From NCBI GenBank assembly GCA_009920665.1, contig RFZL01000026.1, forward strand, positions 1-32,529: a DNA stretch of 32,529 nt, read 5' to 3'. Source of the DNA: Alphaproteobacteria bacterium (GTDB taxonomy: Bacteria > Pseudomonadota > Alphaproteobacteria > Puniceispirillales > Puniceispirillaceae). The stretch's first letter is position 1; every line of letters starts with the position of its first letter. A model generated the notes under the pieces. The model had not been told where the DNA came from. It made no database searches and was given only the letters and a program-made list of their open reading frames with translations. Shown piece by piece: positions 16,605-24,243 of this stretch. A program made the translations under genes and the position numbers.

Positions 16605-16890
16605 CGTCGGAGCTGCCATTGAAGCCACCGGCGGAAATCTTGCCATCCTTGATCTGCGCCGGCTGGTATGTCGTGCCGGGCTTCGACGCGCCGGTTTCCA
16701 GCAACACCGCGCCGACGAAGAACACCGCCAATCCGACAAGGGCGCCGATGACATGCGAGATTTCGATCCCCGCGCCCGGCGTCACCGTCTCACCGCGGGC
16801 CCTGGCACGGCGCGCCTGCCACCATTTGACAAGGCTCATCACCAGAATGGCGGCAAGAATGGCGATGGCGATGATGAGATAGCGACGCAT
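16594..16890 (-). CDS. DUF6111 family small membrane protein
   Basis: A 98-residue protein with two hydrophobic segments (about residues 3-19 and 47-66) separated by a basic loop (KWWQARRARARGE). The C-terminal YQPAQIKDGKISAGGF resembles the conserved tail of DUF6111 proteins, which in alphaproteobacteria lie between Nudix and cca genes as here. Function unknown. GAGGAG lies eight bases before the ATG at 16890; a longer upstream frame has no family similarity. It lies two bases after the Nudix gene and overlaps cca. Confidence 0.75.
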   Translation of the reverse strand: MRRYLIIAIAILAAILVMSLVKWWQARRARARGETVTPGAGIEISHVIGALVGLAVFFVGAVLLETGASKPGTTYQPAQIKDGKISAGGFNGSSDDGN

Positions 16891-16892
16891 GG

Positions 16893-17510
16893 TCAGGCTC
16901 CTCTTTGTGGTGAGGCCATTCGGGTGCCTGCCGTCTGTGGCGGCGGCCCGACGCGTGCCGCCAGATCGACGATGATCGCGGCCGACAGGCCCCATATATA
17001 ATGGTCAGGATGATCAATCACCCAGACATCGCGCCGGTGGCCCTCGCGGATATAGCTTTCACGGCGATGGCGTGGCGGGCTGATCAGATCGGCAAGCGGC
17101 AGGATCAGGATCCGCGCCACCTCATCCGGACAGGCCTGAAGGGCAACCTGCGGCGCGACGATGCCGACAACCGGCTGCACAATGAAACCGACCGGGCTTG
17201 ACACCGGGTCGAGCCCGCCAAGGATGTCCACCTTCGTTGCCGGCAGGGCGATTTCCTCATCCGCCTCGCGCAGTGCTGTCGCCACAAGCGTTGGGTCGGA
17301 TTCATCCACCTTGCCGCCCGGAAAGCTGATCTGTCCGGCGTGATGCGCCAGATGCGCCGCGCGCTCGGTCATGATGACCTGCCATCCGGACGCATCGGCC
17401 ATCAGCCCGACAAGCACCGCCGCCGGCCTGCCAGCCTCGCTGCGAAGTTGCCTCGGTATCGGGTTCAGCCTTGTCGCGGCGACAGGCGATATCGGCAGCG
17501 CCTGTCTCAT
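16893..17510 (-). CDS. Nudix hydrolase, CoA pyrophosphatase type
   Basis: A 205-residue Nudix protein of the NudL/UPF0035 group, which cleaves CoA and related dinucleotide compounds. The group signature LAHHAGQISFPGG is at 54-66 and the Nudix-box core READEEIAL at 81-89. The rest of the box is degenerate in the way common to this group. YIWGLSAAIIVDLA near the C-terminus is also characteristic. Its ATG overlaps the DUF1285 stop by four bases. Operon order DUF1285, Nudix, DUF6111, cca. Confidence 0.9.
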   Translation of the reverse strand: MRQALPISPVAATRLNPIPRQLRSEAGRPAAVLVGLMADASGWQVIMTERAAHLAHHAGQISFPGGKVDESDPTLVATALREADEEIALPATKVDILGGLDPVSSPVGFIVQPVVGIVAPQVALQACPDEVARILILPLADLISPPRHRRESYIREGHRRDVWVIDHPDHYIWGLSAAIIVDLAARVGPPPQTAGTRMASPQRGA

Positions 17511-18070
17511 GCGGGCGTGCCTTCCAGGCTGAAGAATGCACTGGCGCTCCAGACACCGCTCCGCCCTTCCGGCCCTTCAACAGCGCGCGCGGCAAGCTCA
17601 TAGAACACCGGACGCGCAAGCCGTGCCTCAAGACCCGGCCGCACCGTCACATAGGGGCGAAGATCATCGCCATCGGGTGACGGCCGCATGACAAGCGGAT
17701 GATCGGAGTCGAGAATGAACTCATCCTCGACATTGGTCCACAACCTGATCATCTGATCCCGGCCATCGCCCTCGCATTCGGCCGCAATGACAATGAACGG
17801 CACGTCATCCACATCAATCCGCCCGCGTTCAACCGGCGTGACAAGCCAGTAGCTGTCATCCGGCTCGCGGCGCAACACACTCGCAAACAGCTTCACCAGA
17901 GCCGGGCGGGCGATCAGCCCCCCTTCATGATACCAGCTTCCGTCGGCGGCGATCCGGATGTCGAATTCCTGCGGCGCCGGGCGTCGCACGTCTCGCAGCA
18001 TATCGGCGCCTTCACCATGCGGTGCGGCGGCCACGCCGGCGCCTGTCTGACTTTCGGTCTTTTGTTTCAT
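17507..18070 (-). CDS. DUF1285 domain-containing protein
   Basis: A 187-residue protein of unknown biochemical role. The DUF1285 core has DGSWYHEGGLIARPALVKLFASVLRRE split around residue 45, then YWLVTPVERGRIDVDDVPF. The last part ends VWSASAFFSLEG. The start is uncertain: ATG at 18070 and GTG at 18076 are in frame and neither has a clear Shine-Dalgarno sequence, so the message may be leaderless. First gene of the run that leads through Nudix and cca. Confidence 0.85.
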   Translation of the reverse strand: MKQKTESQTGAGVAAAPHGEGADMLRDVRRPAPQEFDIRIAADGSWYHEGGLIARPALVKLFASVLRREPDDSYWLVTPVERGRIDVDDVPFIVIAAECEGDGRDQMIRLWTNVEDEFILDSDHPLVMRPSPDGDDLRPYVTVRPGLEARLARPVFYELAARAVEGPEGRSGVWSASAFFSLEGTPA

Positions 18071-18303
18071 GCGCACAGTCTAGCGTGAAGCGCGGCAAAG
18101 CGACATTGCCGAAAGTGAATTTCCAACAGGCAGGCCGACAGATAGGTCGGCATTCCGGCCCCGATGAAACAAAAAGCCGCCCCTTTCGGCCTACGGGCCA
18201 TCATTTCAACCAAAATCATAACTTTCTTCCAGAAATTGACGGGTTGTTAACCAACCTCTGCCAGAATGATGCTGAACCGGTACTCATCTGGCGATCTGGA
18301 ACT

Positions 18304-18329
18304 GTGTTTTTAAAGCGTGTTTTTAAAGC
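18304..18329. repeat. Exact 13-bp tandem duplication
   Basis: GTGTTTTTAAAGC occurs at 18304-18316 and again at 18317-18329 with no mismatch, in the leader of the unknown gene at 18446. Confidence 0.95.
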
Positions 18330-18419
18330 TGATCCCGCAGTAAACACCCGAGCCACAAGACCCGAAACATGCGGTCCAACCCACGCCACCCAAACAACGG
18401 CATGGAACCGTACCACAGC

Positions 18420-18440
18420 ATCACAGGAAATATCACAGGA
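18420..18440 (+). repeat. Duplicated Shine-Dalgarno segment (12-bp period)
   Basis: ATCACAGGA lies at 18420-18428 and again at 18432-18440. The second copy puts AGGA five bases before the ATG at 18446, so the ribosome-binding site itself has been copied. Confidence 0.85.
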
Positions 18441-18445
18441 GCCCC

Positions 18446-19225
18446 ATGCGTTCGCAAATTGCCATCACCCGCGGCGGCATAACAAAGGCAAGCACCGGAA
18501 AGGTGCCTCCAGAAGGCGGCGTATTGGCACGCCGCGTCAATGGCAGCTTCACGGTCTCGCTACATCGCAAGGTCAGCGAAAAGGCGCTGGTTCAACTCCT
18601 GCGTTCTCTGCGCGCCCTCGACCCCGAATTCAGGATGACACTTGAAACAACGGATCGGCGGCATGAAGATATGACGCGGCGGCAGGCCTGCCATCGTATC
18701 GCACTTCAGGCGATCGGCATCATCGAACGGGCAAATGAAGCATTGTTCATGAGCAACATCGAACTGTTCAGTGACCTGCGCGCGCCATCCATGCTGCAGT
18801 CGGAAAACCTGCTGAAACTGGCTAGTCTCGAACTTGCCGATCATGATGCGCCATCGGCCCTGATGCAGGCCAGCGCGGCCGATATCGACAATCTTGTCTC
18901 GGTGGGCCAGAACCGGTCAATGCGGCTCTATTATCTGGCGATACCGCCCGAACATGTCTGGCCAAGCCCCGGACCCACGCCCGGCACACCGCTTGAAGAT
19001 ATTGCCGGCTCACCCCCCTGGCGATGGCTTTCGATCATCTATGAGACGGCGCTGGCCGTTCAGGCGCCGCTGTTCCAGCACGGCTTTCTAAGGCTTCATG
19101 GCGGCACAATGCGACCGTTCCAGCGATTTATCTACCCCATTACGCCGGCCGGTGAGCGGCCCAGCAATTACCGCGTTCTGACAACTGCCGAACTTTTGGA
19201 GAGCCCCGATCTGGTCATCATCTGA
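18446..19225 (+). CDS. Hypothetical protein, 259 residues
   Basis: I do not recognise a family with confidence. The protein is soluble, with no signal peptide or membrane segment. Residues 1-40 are basic; 41-135 are predicted helical (LVQLLRSLRALDPEFRMTLE, RIALQAIGIIERANEALFMS). The C-terminal part has PPWRWLSIIYETALAVQAP and RPFQRFIYPITPAGERPSNY, which faintly recalls PAS-like proteins of alphaproteobacteria, a weak resemblance only. A duplicated AGGA precedes the ATG. It stands alone between a divergent operon and an AT-rich gap. Confidence 0.75.
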   Translation: MRSQIAITRGGITKASTGKVPPEGGVLARRVNGSFTVSLHRKVSEKALVQLLRSLRALDPEFRMTLETTDRRHEDMTRRQACHRIALQAIGIIERANEALFMSNIELFSDLRAPSMLQSENLLKLASLELADHDAPSALMQASAADIDNLVSVGQNRSMRLYYLAIPPEHVWPSPGPTPGTPLEDIAGSPPWRWLSIIYETALAVQAPLFQHGFLRLHGGTMRPFQRFIYPITPAGERPSNYRVLTTAELLESPDLVII

Positions 19226-19662
19226 CCGCAGGCATGGGAAAGCGTCAGATAGTCATAAAGAACAATATGTCAGGCTGCGGGCCCGTTTTTACCCAAAAAT
19301 TTTATCAAAATTTTTACAAAGCAATACATTTTGTTTTTTTAATTTAACATTTTTATAACCATCAGCTGGTAATTTATGTCGATTATCACGGGGGCGACAT
19401 CACGGGGGATAGCAAAACCGCATGGCGATCATTCGGCCTGTCGATCATTCTGTCGATCATTCAGCCTGTCGATTTTTCATCACAAGCAGGCAGCCCCTGA
19501 ACTGTGCGCGCCGATCCTGTGCGCGCCGATATTAAGCGGGTCGGCACTATGCGGGTCGGCGGTTATCCCGGCGTGCAGTCTGATGCACCGGTCTGATGCC
19601 GCTATCCACCCGAAAGCCATCAAACCGGAAGGAGACATCAACCCGGAAGGAGACAGGGCTTA
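19226..19662 (+). promoter_or_regulatory. 437-bp arsR leader: AT-rich promoter zone then serial duplications
   Basis: The first part is strikingly AT-rich (about 19290-19360) within GC-rich DNA. It contains the inverted repeat AAAAATTTT-3-AAAATTTTT (19295-19315). A promoter-like pair follows, TTGTTT at 19331-19336 and TATAAC at 19354-19359 with a 17-bp spacer. From 19385 to 19655 the DNA is almost entirely consecutive short tandem duplications. A 95-codon frame (19376-19660) can be read here, but it only translates the repeats and is not called. Confidence 0.5.
19385..19655. repeat. Run of six different short tandem duplications upstream of arsR
   Basis: In order: ATCACGGGGG at 19385 and 19399; a TCGATCATTC motif at about 19425, 19441 and 19453 with a decayed fourth copy at 19469; CTGTGCGCGCCGAT at 19502 and 19517; GCGGGTCGGC at 19536 and 19551; GTCTGATGC at 19578 and 19591; CCGGAAGGAGACA at 19625 and 19643. 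Periods are about 12-18 bp. The last pair duplicates AAGGAG, and the second copy acts as the arsR Shine-Dalgarno sequence. Confidence 0.92.
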
Positions 19663-19992
19663 ATGGCGCGGCTTCCAGATCTAGAGGGTGAGCAGTCAAA
19701 ACTGACGACCATCCTGCGCGCAATGGGCAACGCAAAACGCATGCGCATTCTGAATGAACTTTCGGATGGGCGTGAACGGTCGGTATCCGAACTTGAGGGG
19801 GTGATGTCATCATTGAGCCAATCCGCCCTCTCACAGCATCTGGCCCGCCTTCGCCGCGCAAACATTGTCAAGACACGACGCGAGTCACAGACCATCTATT
19901 ACTCCATCAATGACGCCGATGTCCTGCGGATCCTCCGCCTTCTCGGGCATCTCTATGATGATGATCCGGTCATGAAACGCACCCGCCACTGA
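19663..19992 (+). CDS. ArsR-family transcriptional repressor (BigR/SqrR-like, no cysteine)
   Basis: A 109-residue winged helix-turn-helix protein. The recognition region is SVSELEGVMSSLSQSALSQHLARLRRA (split around residue 50) and the wing VKTRRESQTIYYSI (69-82). Overall it resembles the BigR/SqrR/YgaV group, which senses sulfide or persulfide through two cysteines, but the protein has no Cys. The expected sites appear to be N31 (RMRILN) and D99 (HLYD). It is upstream of the TSUP and TIGR02186 genes and may control them. The start follows a duplicated AAGGAG. Its stop codon lies inside an exact 16-bp duplication. Confidence 0.88.
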   Translation: MARLPDLEGEQSKLTTILRAMGNAKRMRILNELSDGRERSVSELEGVMSSLSQSALSQHLARLRRANIVKTRRESQTIYYSINDADVLRILRLLGHLYDDDPVMKRTRH

Positions 19993-20010
19993 ATGCACCC
20001 GCCACTGAAT
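19979..20010. repeat. Exact 16-bp tandem duplication over the arsR stop codon
   Basis: GCACCCGCCACTGAAT occurs at 19979-19994 and 19995-20010 without a mismatch. The first copy contains the arsR TGA (19990-19992), so the duplication began at the 3' end of the coding sequence and lengthened the spacer. Confidence 0.96.
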
Positions 20011-20068
20011 GCTCCCACGTACGCTTGGCCTGCCTTTCACCACCCGCCTTCGATGAACCGATCGCCCC

Positions 20069-20228
20069 AGTCCGGTAAAAAAGTCCGGTAGAAAGTTCCG
20101 GTGCGAGACATTCGGCGTCGTATTCACAGGCGACATAACCGCATCCGTCTGCTAGTAACACAAATATCCAATTCACGCTGGCGTCAGCCTTGCCTTTCCA
20201 GGCCATAGATCTTCCCAGGCCATAGATC
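20069..20228. repeat. Two further duplications in the TSUP leader
   Basis: AGTCCGGTA at 20069 and 20082, with a variant (AGTTCCGGTG) at 20094, forms a triplet of about 13-bp period. CCAGGCCATAGATC at 20198-20211 and 20215-20228 is an exact 14-bp repeat with a 17-bp period, ending one base before the TSUP ATG. The remaining 236-bp gap shows no gene. Confidence 0.88.
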
Positions 20229-21143
20229 ATGTATATTTATCTGCCAATCGCCGAAGTTTCGATGCATATCGGGATCATCATCGGACTTGGCGGCGGTGTC
20301 GGCTTTCTGTCCGGTCTGTTCGGGGTCGGTGGCGGATTCCTGATGACACCGCTGCTGATTTTCTTCGGCATTCCGCCGGCGGTGGCGGTTTCCACGGAAG
20401 CCAACCAGATTGTCGCCTCTTCAGTATCCGGTGTGCTGGCGCACATGCGCCGGGGCAATGTCGATTTCAAGATGGGGGCTATCCTGATGGCCGGCGGCAT
20501 GATCGGCTCGACACTCGGTGTCGCGCTGTTCTCGTTCCTGCGCGACATCGGTCAGATCGACCTTGTCATCCAGCTGTCCTATGTGGTGTTTCTCGGCATC
20601 ATCGGCGCGCTGATGCTGACCGAAAGCCTTCGCACCATCATTCGCTCGCGCACGCCCGGGGCGGCCCGTGGCAAGCTGCATCAGCATAACTGGCTTCACG
20701 GTCTGCCGCTGAAAATGCGCTTCCGGCGCTCGAAACTCTATATCAGCGCCCTTCTGCCACTTGCCATCGGGGCTTTTGTCGGCGTCCTCGCCGCGATTAT
20801 GGGCGTTGGCGGCGGTTTCATCATGGTGCCAGCCATGATCTATCTTCTCGGCATGCCGACCTCGGTTGTTGTTGGCACCTCGCTGTTCCAGATCATTTTC
20901 GTGACCGCCAACGTCACATTGCTGCAGTCAATCCAGACACAGACGGTTGATTTCCTGCTGGCCGGTCTGCTGCTGTTCGGCGCAGTAATCGGCGCGCAAT
21001 TCGGCAGCCGCGCCGGCGCCGTGCTTCGCGGTGAACAGCTTCGCGGCCTGCTGGCGCTGCTCGTCCTGGCAGTCTGCGTGAAGATTGGCTACGACCTTGT
21101 GGTCCGGCCTGAGGATCTGCTGTCGGTGGAGCTTATGCGATGA
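20229..21143 (+). CDS. TSUP (TauE/SafE) family membrane transporter
   Basis: A 304-residue inner-membrane protein of the family that moves sulfite, sulfoacetate and other sulfur or organic anions. The two-repeat design is clear: GFLSGLFGVGGGFLMTPLL (24-42) in the first half and LAAIMGVGGGFIMVPAMI in the second. A basic cytoplasmic loop (IIRSRTPGAARGKLHQHN) joins them. The opening MYIYLPIAEVS is the usual N-terminus of this alphaproteobacterial subgroup, so the ATG at 20229 is kept over 20262. Its TGA overlaps the next ATG by four bases. Confidence 0.93.
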   Translation: MYIYLPIAEVSMHIGIIIGLGGGVGFLSGLFGVGGGFLMTPLLIFFGIPPAVAVSTEANQIVASSVSGVLAHMRRGNVDFKMGAILMAGGMIGSTLGVALFSFLRDIGQIDLVIQLSYVVFLGIIGALMLTESLRTIIRSRTPGAARGKLHQHNWLHGLPLKMRFRRSKLYISALLPLAIGAFVGVLAAIMGVGGGFIMVPAMIYLLGMPTSVVVGTSLFQIIFVTANVTLLQSIQTQTVDFLLAGLLLFGAVIGAQFGSRAGAVLRGEQLRGLLALLVLAVCVKIGYDLVVRPEDLLSVELMR

Positions 21144-21961
21144 CGGGCTGGCTGGCAATGCAGCGGACACTGGCGCCCGCCCTGATCGGTCTGGCGATGC
21201 TTGTAGCGGGGCCGGTTATGGCCGCGCCCAAGCAGATCGTGGCGGACCTGTCGAACAGCCGCGTCGACATCACGAGCAGCTATCACGGCACCGAGCTTCT
21301 GCTGTTCGGCGCCTATGAGGGCATGCCCGGCGATGACATCATTCTGGTCGTACAGGGACCGGCGACCGACATCATCCAGCGTCGCAAGGCCAAGCGGGCC
21401 GGCATCTGGGTCAATGTCGAGACAAAGATCTGGCAACAGGCACCAAGTTTCTATCACGTTTTCGCCACCGACGATCTGTCGTCAATTACCGATGAACAGG
21501 GCCTTGGCAACGCCTCAGTCGGCCCGCTGTCGCGGGGGCTGAGTTTCACCAGCGGCACAGATGATTCCGGCAACGGCCATGGTGGCGGCACACCGCTCTC
21601 ATCTGGCGCGGCCATCGCGGGCAATCCAGAACAACAGGATAATTTGCGGCGCAACATGCAAGCAAACGGGCTGTGGCAGGTGCTGCCCTCCTCAATTTTC
21701 ACACAGCAGGATATGCTGTTCCGGGCCAGCCTTTCGTTGCCAAGCAACATCCCGCCCGGTGAGTACAGCGTGAGGGTGCTGCATTTCCGCGACGGCGTTG
21801 CATTGAGCGAACGGGCAACCGATATGAATGTGAGGAAAGCCGGTCTCAGCGCGCTGATCTATCGCTTCGCACATGACTATTCCGCGCTGTACGGTATCTT
21901 TGCGATTATTTTTGCGGTGGCCTCAGGCTGGCTTGCCGCGGCGGCGTTCCGCCGCAAGTAA
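21140..21961 (+). CDS. TIGR02186 family membrane protein
   Basis: A 273-residue alphaproteobacterial protein found beside TSUP transporters; function unknown. A signal peptide (about 1-29, ending PVMAA) leads into a periplasmic domain opening IVADLSNSRVDITSSYHGTE and including ELLLFGAYEG. A single C-terminal membrane anchor (about 248-270) ends FRRK. Residues about 130-165 form a Gly/Ser/Thr-rich stretch (GTDDSGNGHGGGTPLSSG) that looks like a flexible insertion. Translational coupling to the TSUP gene suggests an accessory subunit of the exporter. Confidence 0.88.
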   Translation: MTGWLAMQRTLAPALIGLAMLVAGPVMAAPKQIVADLSNSRVDITSSYHGTELLLFGAYEGMPGDDIILVVQGPATDIIQRRKAKRAGIWVNVETKIWQQAPSFYHVFATDDLSSITDEQGLGNASVGPLSRGLSFTSGTDDSGNGHGGGTPLSSGAAIAGNPEQQDNLRRNMQANGLWQVLPSSIFTQQDMLFRASLSLPSNIPPGEYSVRVLHFRDGVALSERATDMNVRKAGLSALIYRFAHDYSALYGIFAIIFAVASGWLAAAAFRRK

Positions 21962-22019
21962 TGTCGCGAACCGGGCAATAGCGCGAACAGCGTTGGCAAA
22001 CTAGCAGGAGAGTGGATCA

Positions 22020-22490
22020 ATGGCGAAGAAAGACCCCCTGTTCCTTGTCGTTGTCGATGAGTCCGAGGAGATGCATCACGCGTTGCGTTTTGCCTGCGGC
22101 CGGGCAAGCGCCATTGGCGGCAAGGTTGGCCTTATGTACTGCATTGCCCCGGCCGAATTCGAATATTGGGCCGGTGTCGGCGAGTTGATGCGCGCCGAGG
22201 CGCGTGAGGCGGCCGAGGCGAACATGGCCATTCACGCCACCTATGCCCAACAACTTACCGGCGAGATGCCGGTGCTTTATGTTCGGGAGGGCGATGTCCG
22301 CGAGGAACTTCTCGCCCTGATCGACGAGGAAACACAGATCAGCCTGCTTGTTCTGGGCGCCGATACCCAGTCCGAGACAGCCGGGCCTCTTATCACCTTC
22401 ATGATGGCGAGGGGCGCGGCAAATTGCCGGGTGCCGATCACTGTCGTGCCGGGCAACCTGTCCGACGAGCAGATCGACGCGCTGTTCTGA
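22020..22490 (+). CDS. Universal stress protein (UspA family)
   Basis: A 156-residue single-domain Usp. It opens with the beta strand LFLVVVDESEEMHHALRFA and contains LLVLGADTQSE. The typical ATP-binding G-2x-G-9x-G pattern is not clear. It ends with VPITVVPGNLSDEQIDAL. Such proteins adjust survival under stress; the partner here is unknown. It follows the TIGR02186 gene by 58 bp, with AGGAGAG upstream of the ATG. A Usp after a TSUP/TIGR02186 pair recurs in alphaproteobacteria, so it may belong to the same unit. Confidence 0.9.
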   Translation: MAKKDPLFLVVVDESEEMHHALRFACGRASAIGGKVGLMYCIAPAEFEYWAGVGELMRAEAREAAEANMAIHATYAQQLTGEMPVLYVREGDVREELLALIDEETQISLLVLGADTQSETAGPLITFMMARGAANCRVPITVVPGNLSDEQIDALF

Positions 22491-22535
22491 TCCTCATCTC
22501 TGTCAACCCTACCTAGCCTGTGTCGGGAACCTTAC

Positions 22536-23051
22536 ATGCGACATCTTTTTCTGACCTTACTTGGAGCCAGCTTTATCACCATGAGCACACCAGCCACATC
22601 GGACACCGGGACAACCCTGCTTCTTGAAACGACCAAGGGCCAGGTTGAAATCAAACTCCTGCCGGACCTTGCGCCGAACCATGTCGCGCGCATCACCGAA
22701 CTTGCCAATAACGGGTTTTATGACGGCATCATCTTCCACCGGGTCATCCCCGGTTTCATGGCGCAGACCGGCGATCCGCAAGGGACCGGTATGGGCGGTT
22801 CGGGGCAGAACCTGGACGCCGAATTCAGTGACTATGAATACAAGGTCGGCACCGTCGGGATGGCACGGGCGATGAATCCGAATTCGGCCGACAGCCAGTT
22901 CTTCATCTGTTTCGATGGATGTGGCCATCTGACCGGCCAGTACACCGTCTGGGGCCAGGTCGAGCGCGGCATGGAAAATGTCTACAACATCACGCCCGGC
23001 GAGCCACCGGCGTCACCGGACCAGATCGTCTCGGCCCGGGTGATCGACTAG
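22536..23051 (+). CDS. Peptidylprolyl isomerase, cyclophilin type, exported
   Basis: A 171-residue cyclophilin catalysing cis-trans isomerisation of prolyl bonds. An N-terminal signal-like segment (about 1-20, LFLTLLGASFITMSTPATS) suggests a periplasmic location. Core motifs: NGFYDGIIFHRVIPGFMAQTG (split near residue 65), GSGQNLDAEF, GMARAMNPNSADSQFFI and YTVWGQVERGM. Those are the usual active-site blocks of bacterial PpiA/PpiB. It converges with rarD, and the two stop codons share the tetranucleotide CTAG, leaving no room for a terminator. Confidence 0.93.
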   Translation: MRHLFLTLLGASFITMSTPATSDTGTTLLLETTKGQVEIKLLPDLAPNHVARITELANNGFYDGIIFHRVIPGFMAQTGDPQGTGMGGSGQNLDAEFSDYEYKVGTVGMARAMNPNSADSQFFICFDGCGHLTGQYTVWGQVERGMENVYNITPGEPPASPDQIVSARVID

Positions 23052-23944
23052 GCGGATAAACGGCGTTCCGATTGACGTTTTCTGGTTGAAAAATAGACAA
23101 CAAGTCCGGACCAGATCAGCCCGAAGACCGCCCATTCCCACAACGGAATAGACAGCCGGAAATATACCAGCCCGACTACCATATGGGTGGTCGGGTTTAC
23201 ATAATATAAAAGGCTGGATACGGTGATTGGCAGCACCCGATTGCCAGCATGATAAAGCACCAGCGGCACCACGGTGATCACACCGGCGAACATCGCCAAC
23301 ATGACATTCATCGCACCGCCACCAAAGAAAATGACCGTGCCGGTGCTGTGACGCCACCACAGATACAGGACCGACAGCGGGAGCAGCATGACGGTCTCGA
23401 TGAAAATACCGATCAGCGGGTCGATACCCATTCGTTTGCGGATAACGCCATAGAACCCGAACGAGCTCGCAAGCGCCAGCGCCACCCATGGCAGACCTCC
23501 GACATTCGCAGCCTTGAGCGCCACCCCGGCGACAACCACGCAGATGGCGACCCATGCCCAGCGGTCAAGCCGTTCACGAAGCAACACCACGCCCAGCATG
23601 ACGGTGAACAGCGGATAGATGAAATAGCCAAGCGCCGCCTCAAAAAGCTGCCGCGACTGAACGGCATAGACGAAAATTATCCAGTTGAATGTGACAAGGC
23701 CGCAGGTCAGGGCGAAACCAAGCCGCAGCCTTGATGTCGAAAGCGCCGCGCGCACCGCCTGCAATCCACCGGTCAGAGATGGCGCCACTGAAACAAGTAC
23801 CAGCAGAATCACCCCTGACCACAAAGCGCGATGAACGACGATTTCCAGCGGGTCGGCATCACCAAGCACACTGATGTAAATGGGCACAAAACCCCACAAC
23901 AGCGGTGCCAGAACAGCGCAAGCCAGACCGCGGGCATTCAACAT
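23048..23944 (-). CDS. rarD: RarD family EamA transporter
   Basis: A 298-residue inner-membrane protein with about ten hydrophobic helices, from the chloramphenicol-sensitive (RarD) branch of the DMT superfamily. Typical RarD stretches are LLWGFVPIYISVLGDADPLEIVVHRALWS (split near residue 25), TFNWIIFVYAV, EAALGYFIYPL and YYVNPTTHMVVG. Substrate unknown. The frame is open upstream to 24130, but the ATG at 23944 follows AGGAG and gives the standard N-terminus; the extra upstream residues are polar and unlike the family. Confidence 0.93.
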   Translation of the reverse strand: MLNARGLACAVLAPLLWGFVPIYISVLGDADPLEIVVHRALWSGVILLVLVSVAPSLTGGLQAVRAALSTSRLRLGFALTCGLVTFNWIIFVYAVQSRQLFEAALGYFIYPLFTVMLGVVLLRERLDRWAWVAICVVVAGVALKAANVGGLPWVALALASSFGFYGVIRKRMGIDPLIGIFIETVMLLPLSVLYLWWRHSTGTVIFFGGGAMNVMLAMFAGVITVVPLVLYHAGNRVLPITVSSLLYYVNPTTHMVVGLVYFRLSIPLWEWAVFGLIWSGLVVYFSTRKRQSERRLSA

Positions 23945-24202
23945 CTCCGCCAACTCCTGCAATTTCGTTCCGAACAGCGGCCTGTCGCGCCATGGTGACA
24001 ATACACCGGCATGGTCACCAGTTATACCGAAGGCTGTAACATAGCTGTCACAAGCTTGTGCATGCTGTGGCGAGGCGCACTTTTTGCCGCACGTTACTGG
24101 ATTGACAATATTTCCGTTAGCGTTCCTCATAGAGATCGCTGTCGAAGATGTGGGTTCTGATTACCGTGCGAGCAGTTGCCTCATATCAAAAGTGAAGATG
24201 TG

Positions 24203-24223
24203 ACGCCCGAGGCGGCGGGGCGT
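24203..24223 (+). promoter_or_regulatory. Hairpin in the cspA 5' leader
   Basis: ACGCCC (24203-24208) pairs with GGGCGT (24218-24223) around a 9-base loop, ending about 20 bases before the cspA ATG and next to the Shine-Dalgarno AAAGGGAG. Cold-shock genes often use leader structure for thermal control. A TTGACA at 24102-24107 could be a -35, without a good -10. Confidence 0.35.
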
Positions 24224-24243
24224 GACAAAGGGAGACTACTGGA

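Larger units (their letters stand above)
18071..18445. promoter_or_regulatory. Divergent 375-bp intergenic region
   Basis: It separates the DUF1285 gene (minus) from an unknown gene (plus). TTGACG at 18236-18241 is a -35-like element, followed at once by the inverted repeat GGTTG-TTAAC-CAACC (18242-18256); no good -10 stands at the right distance. Two small tandem duplications follow, at 18304-18329 and 18420-18440. No gene is supported here. Confidence 0.4.

Noticed and set aside
19376-19663. 95-codon plus-strand frame upstream of arsR
   Set aside because: It merely translates the tandem duplications (CAPILCAPIL, KPEGDINPEGD) and has no ribosome-binding site.
24102-24130. TTGACA as the cspA -35 box
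   Set aside because: No acceptable -10 hexamer at 16-18 bp, so no promoter was called.
24144-24202. GAAGATGTG repeated at 24144 and 24194 upstream of cspA
   Set aside because: A 9-base repeat 50 bp apart is not adjacent like the other duplications and could be chance.
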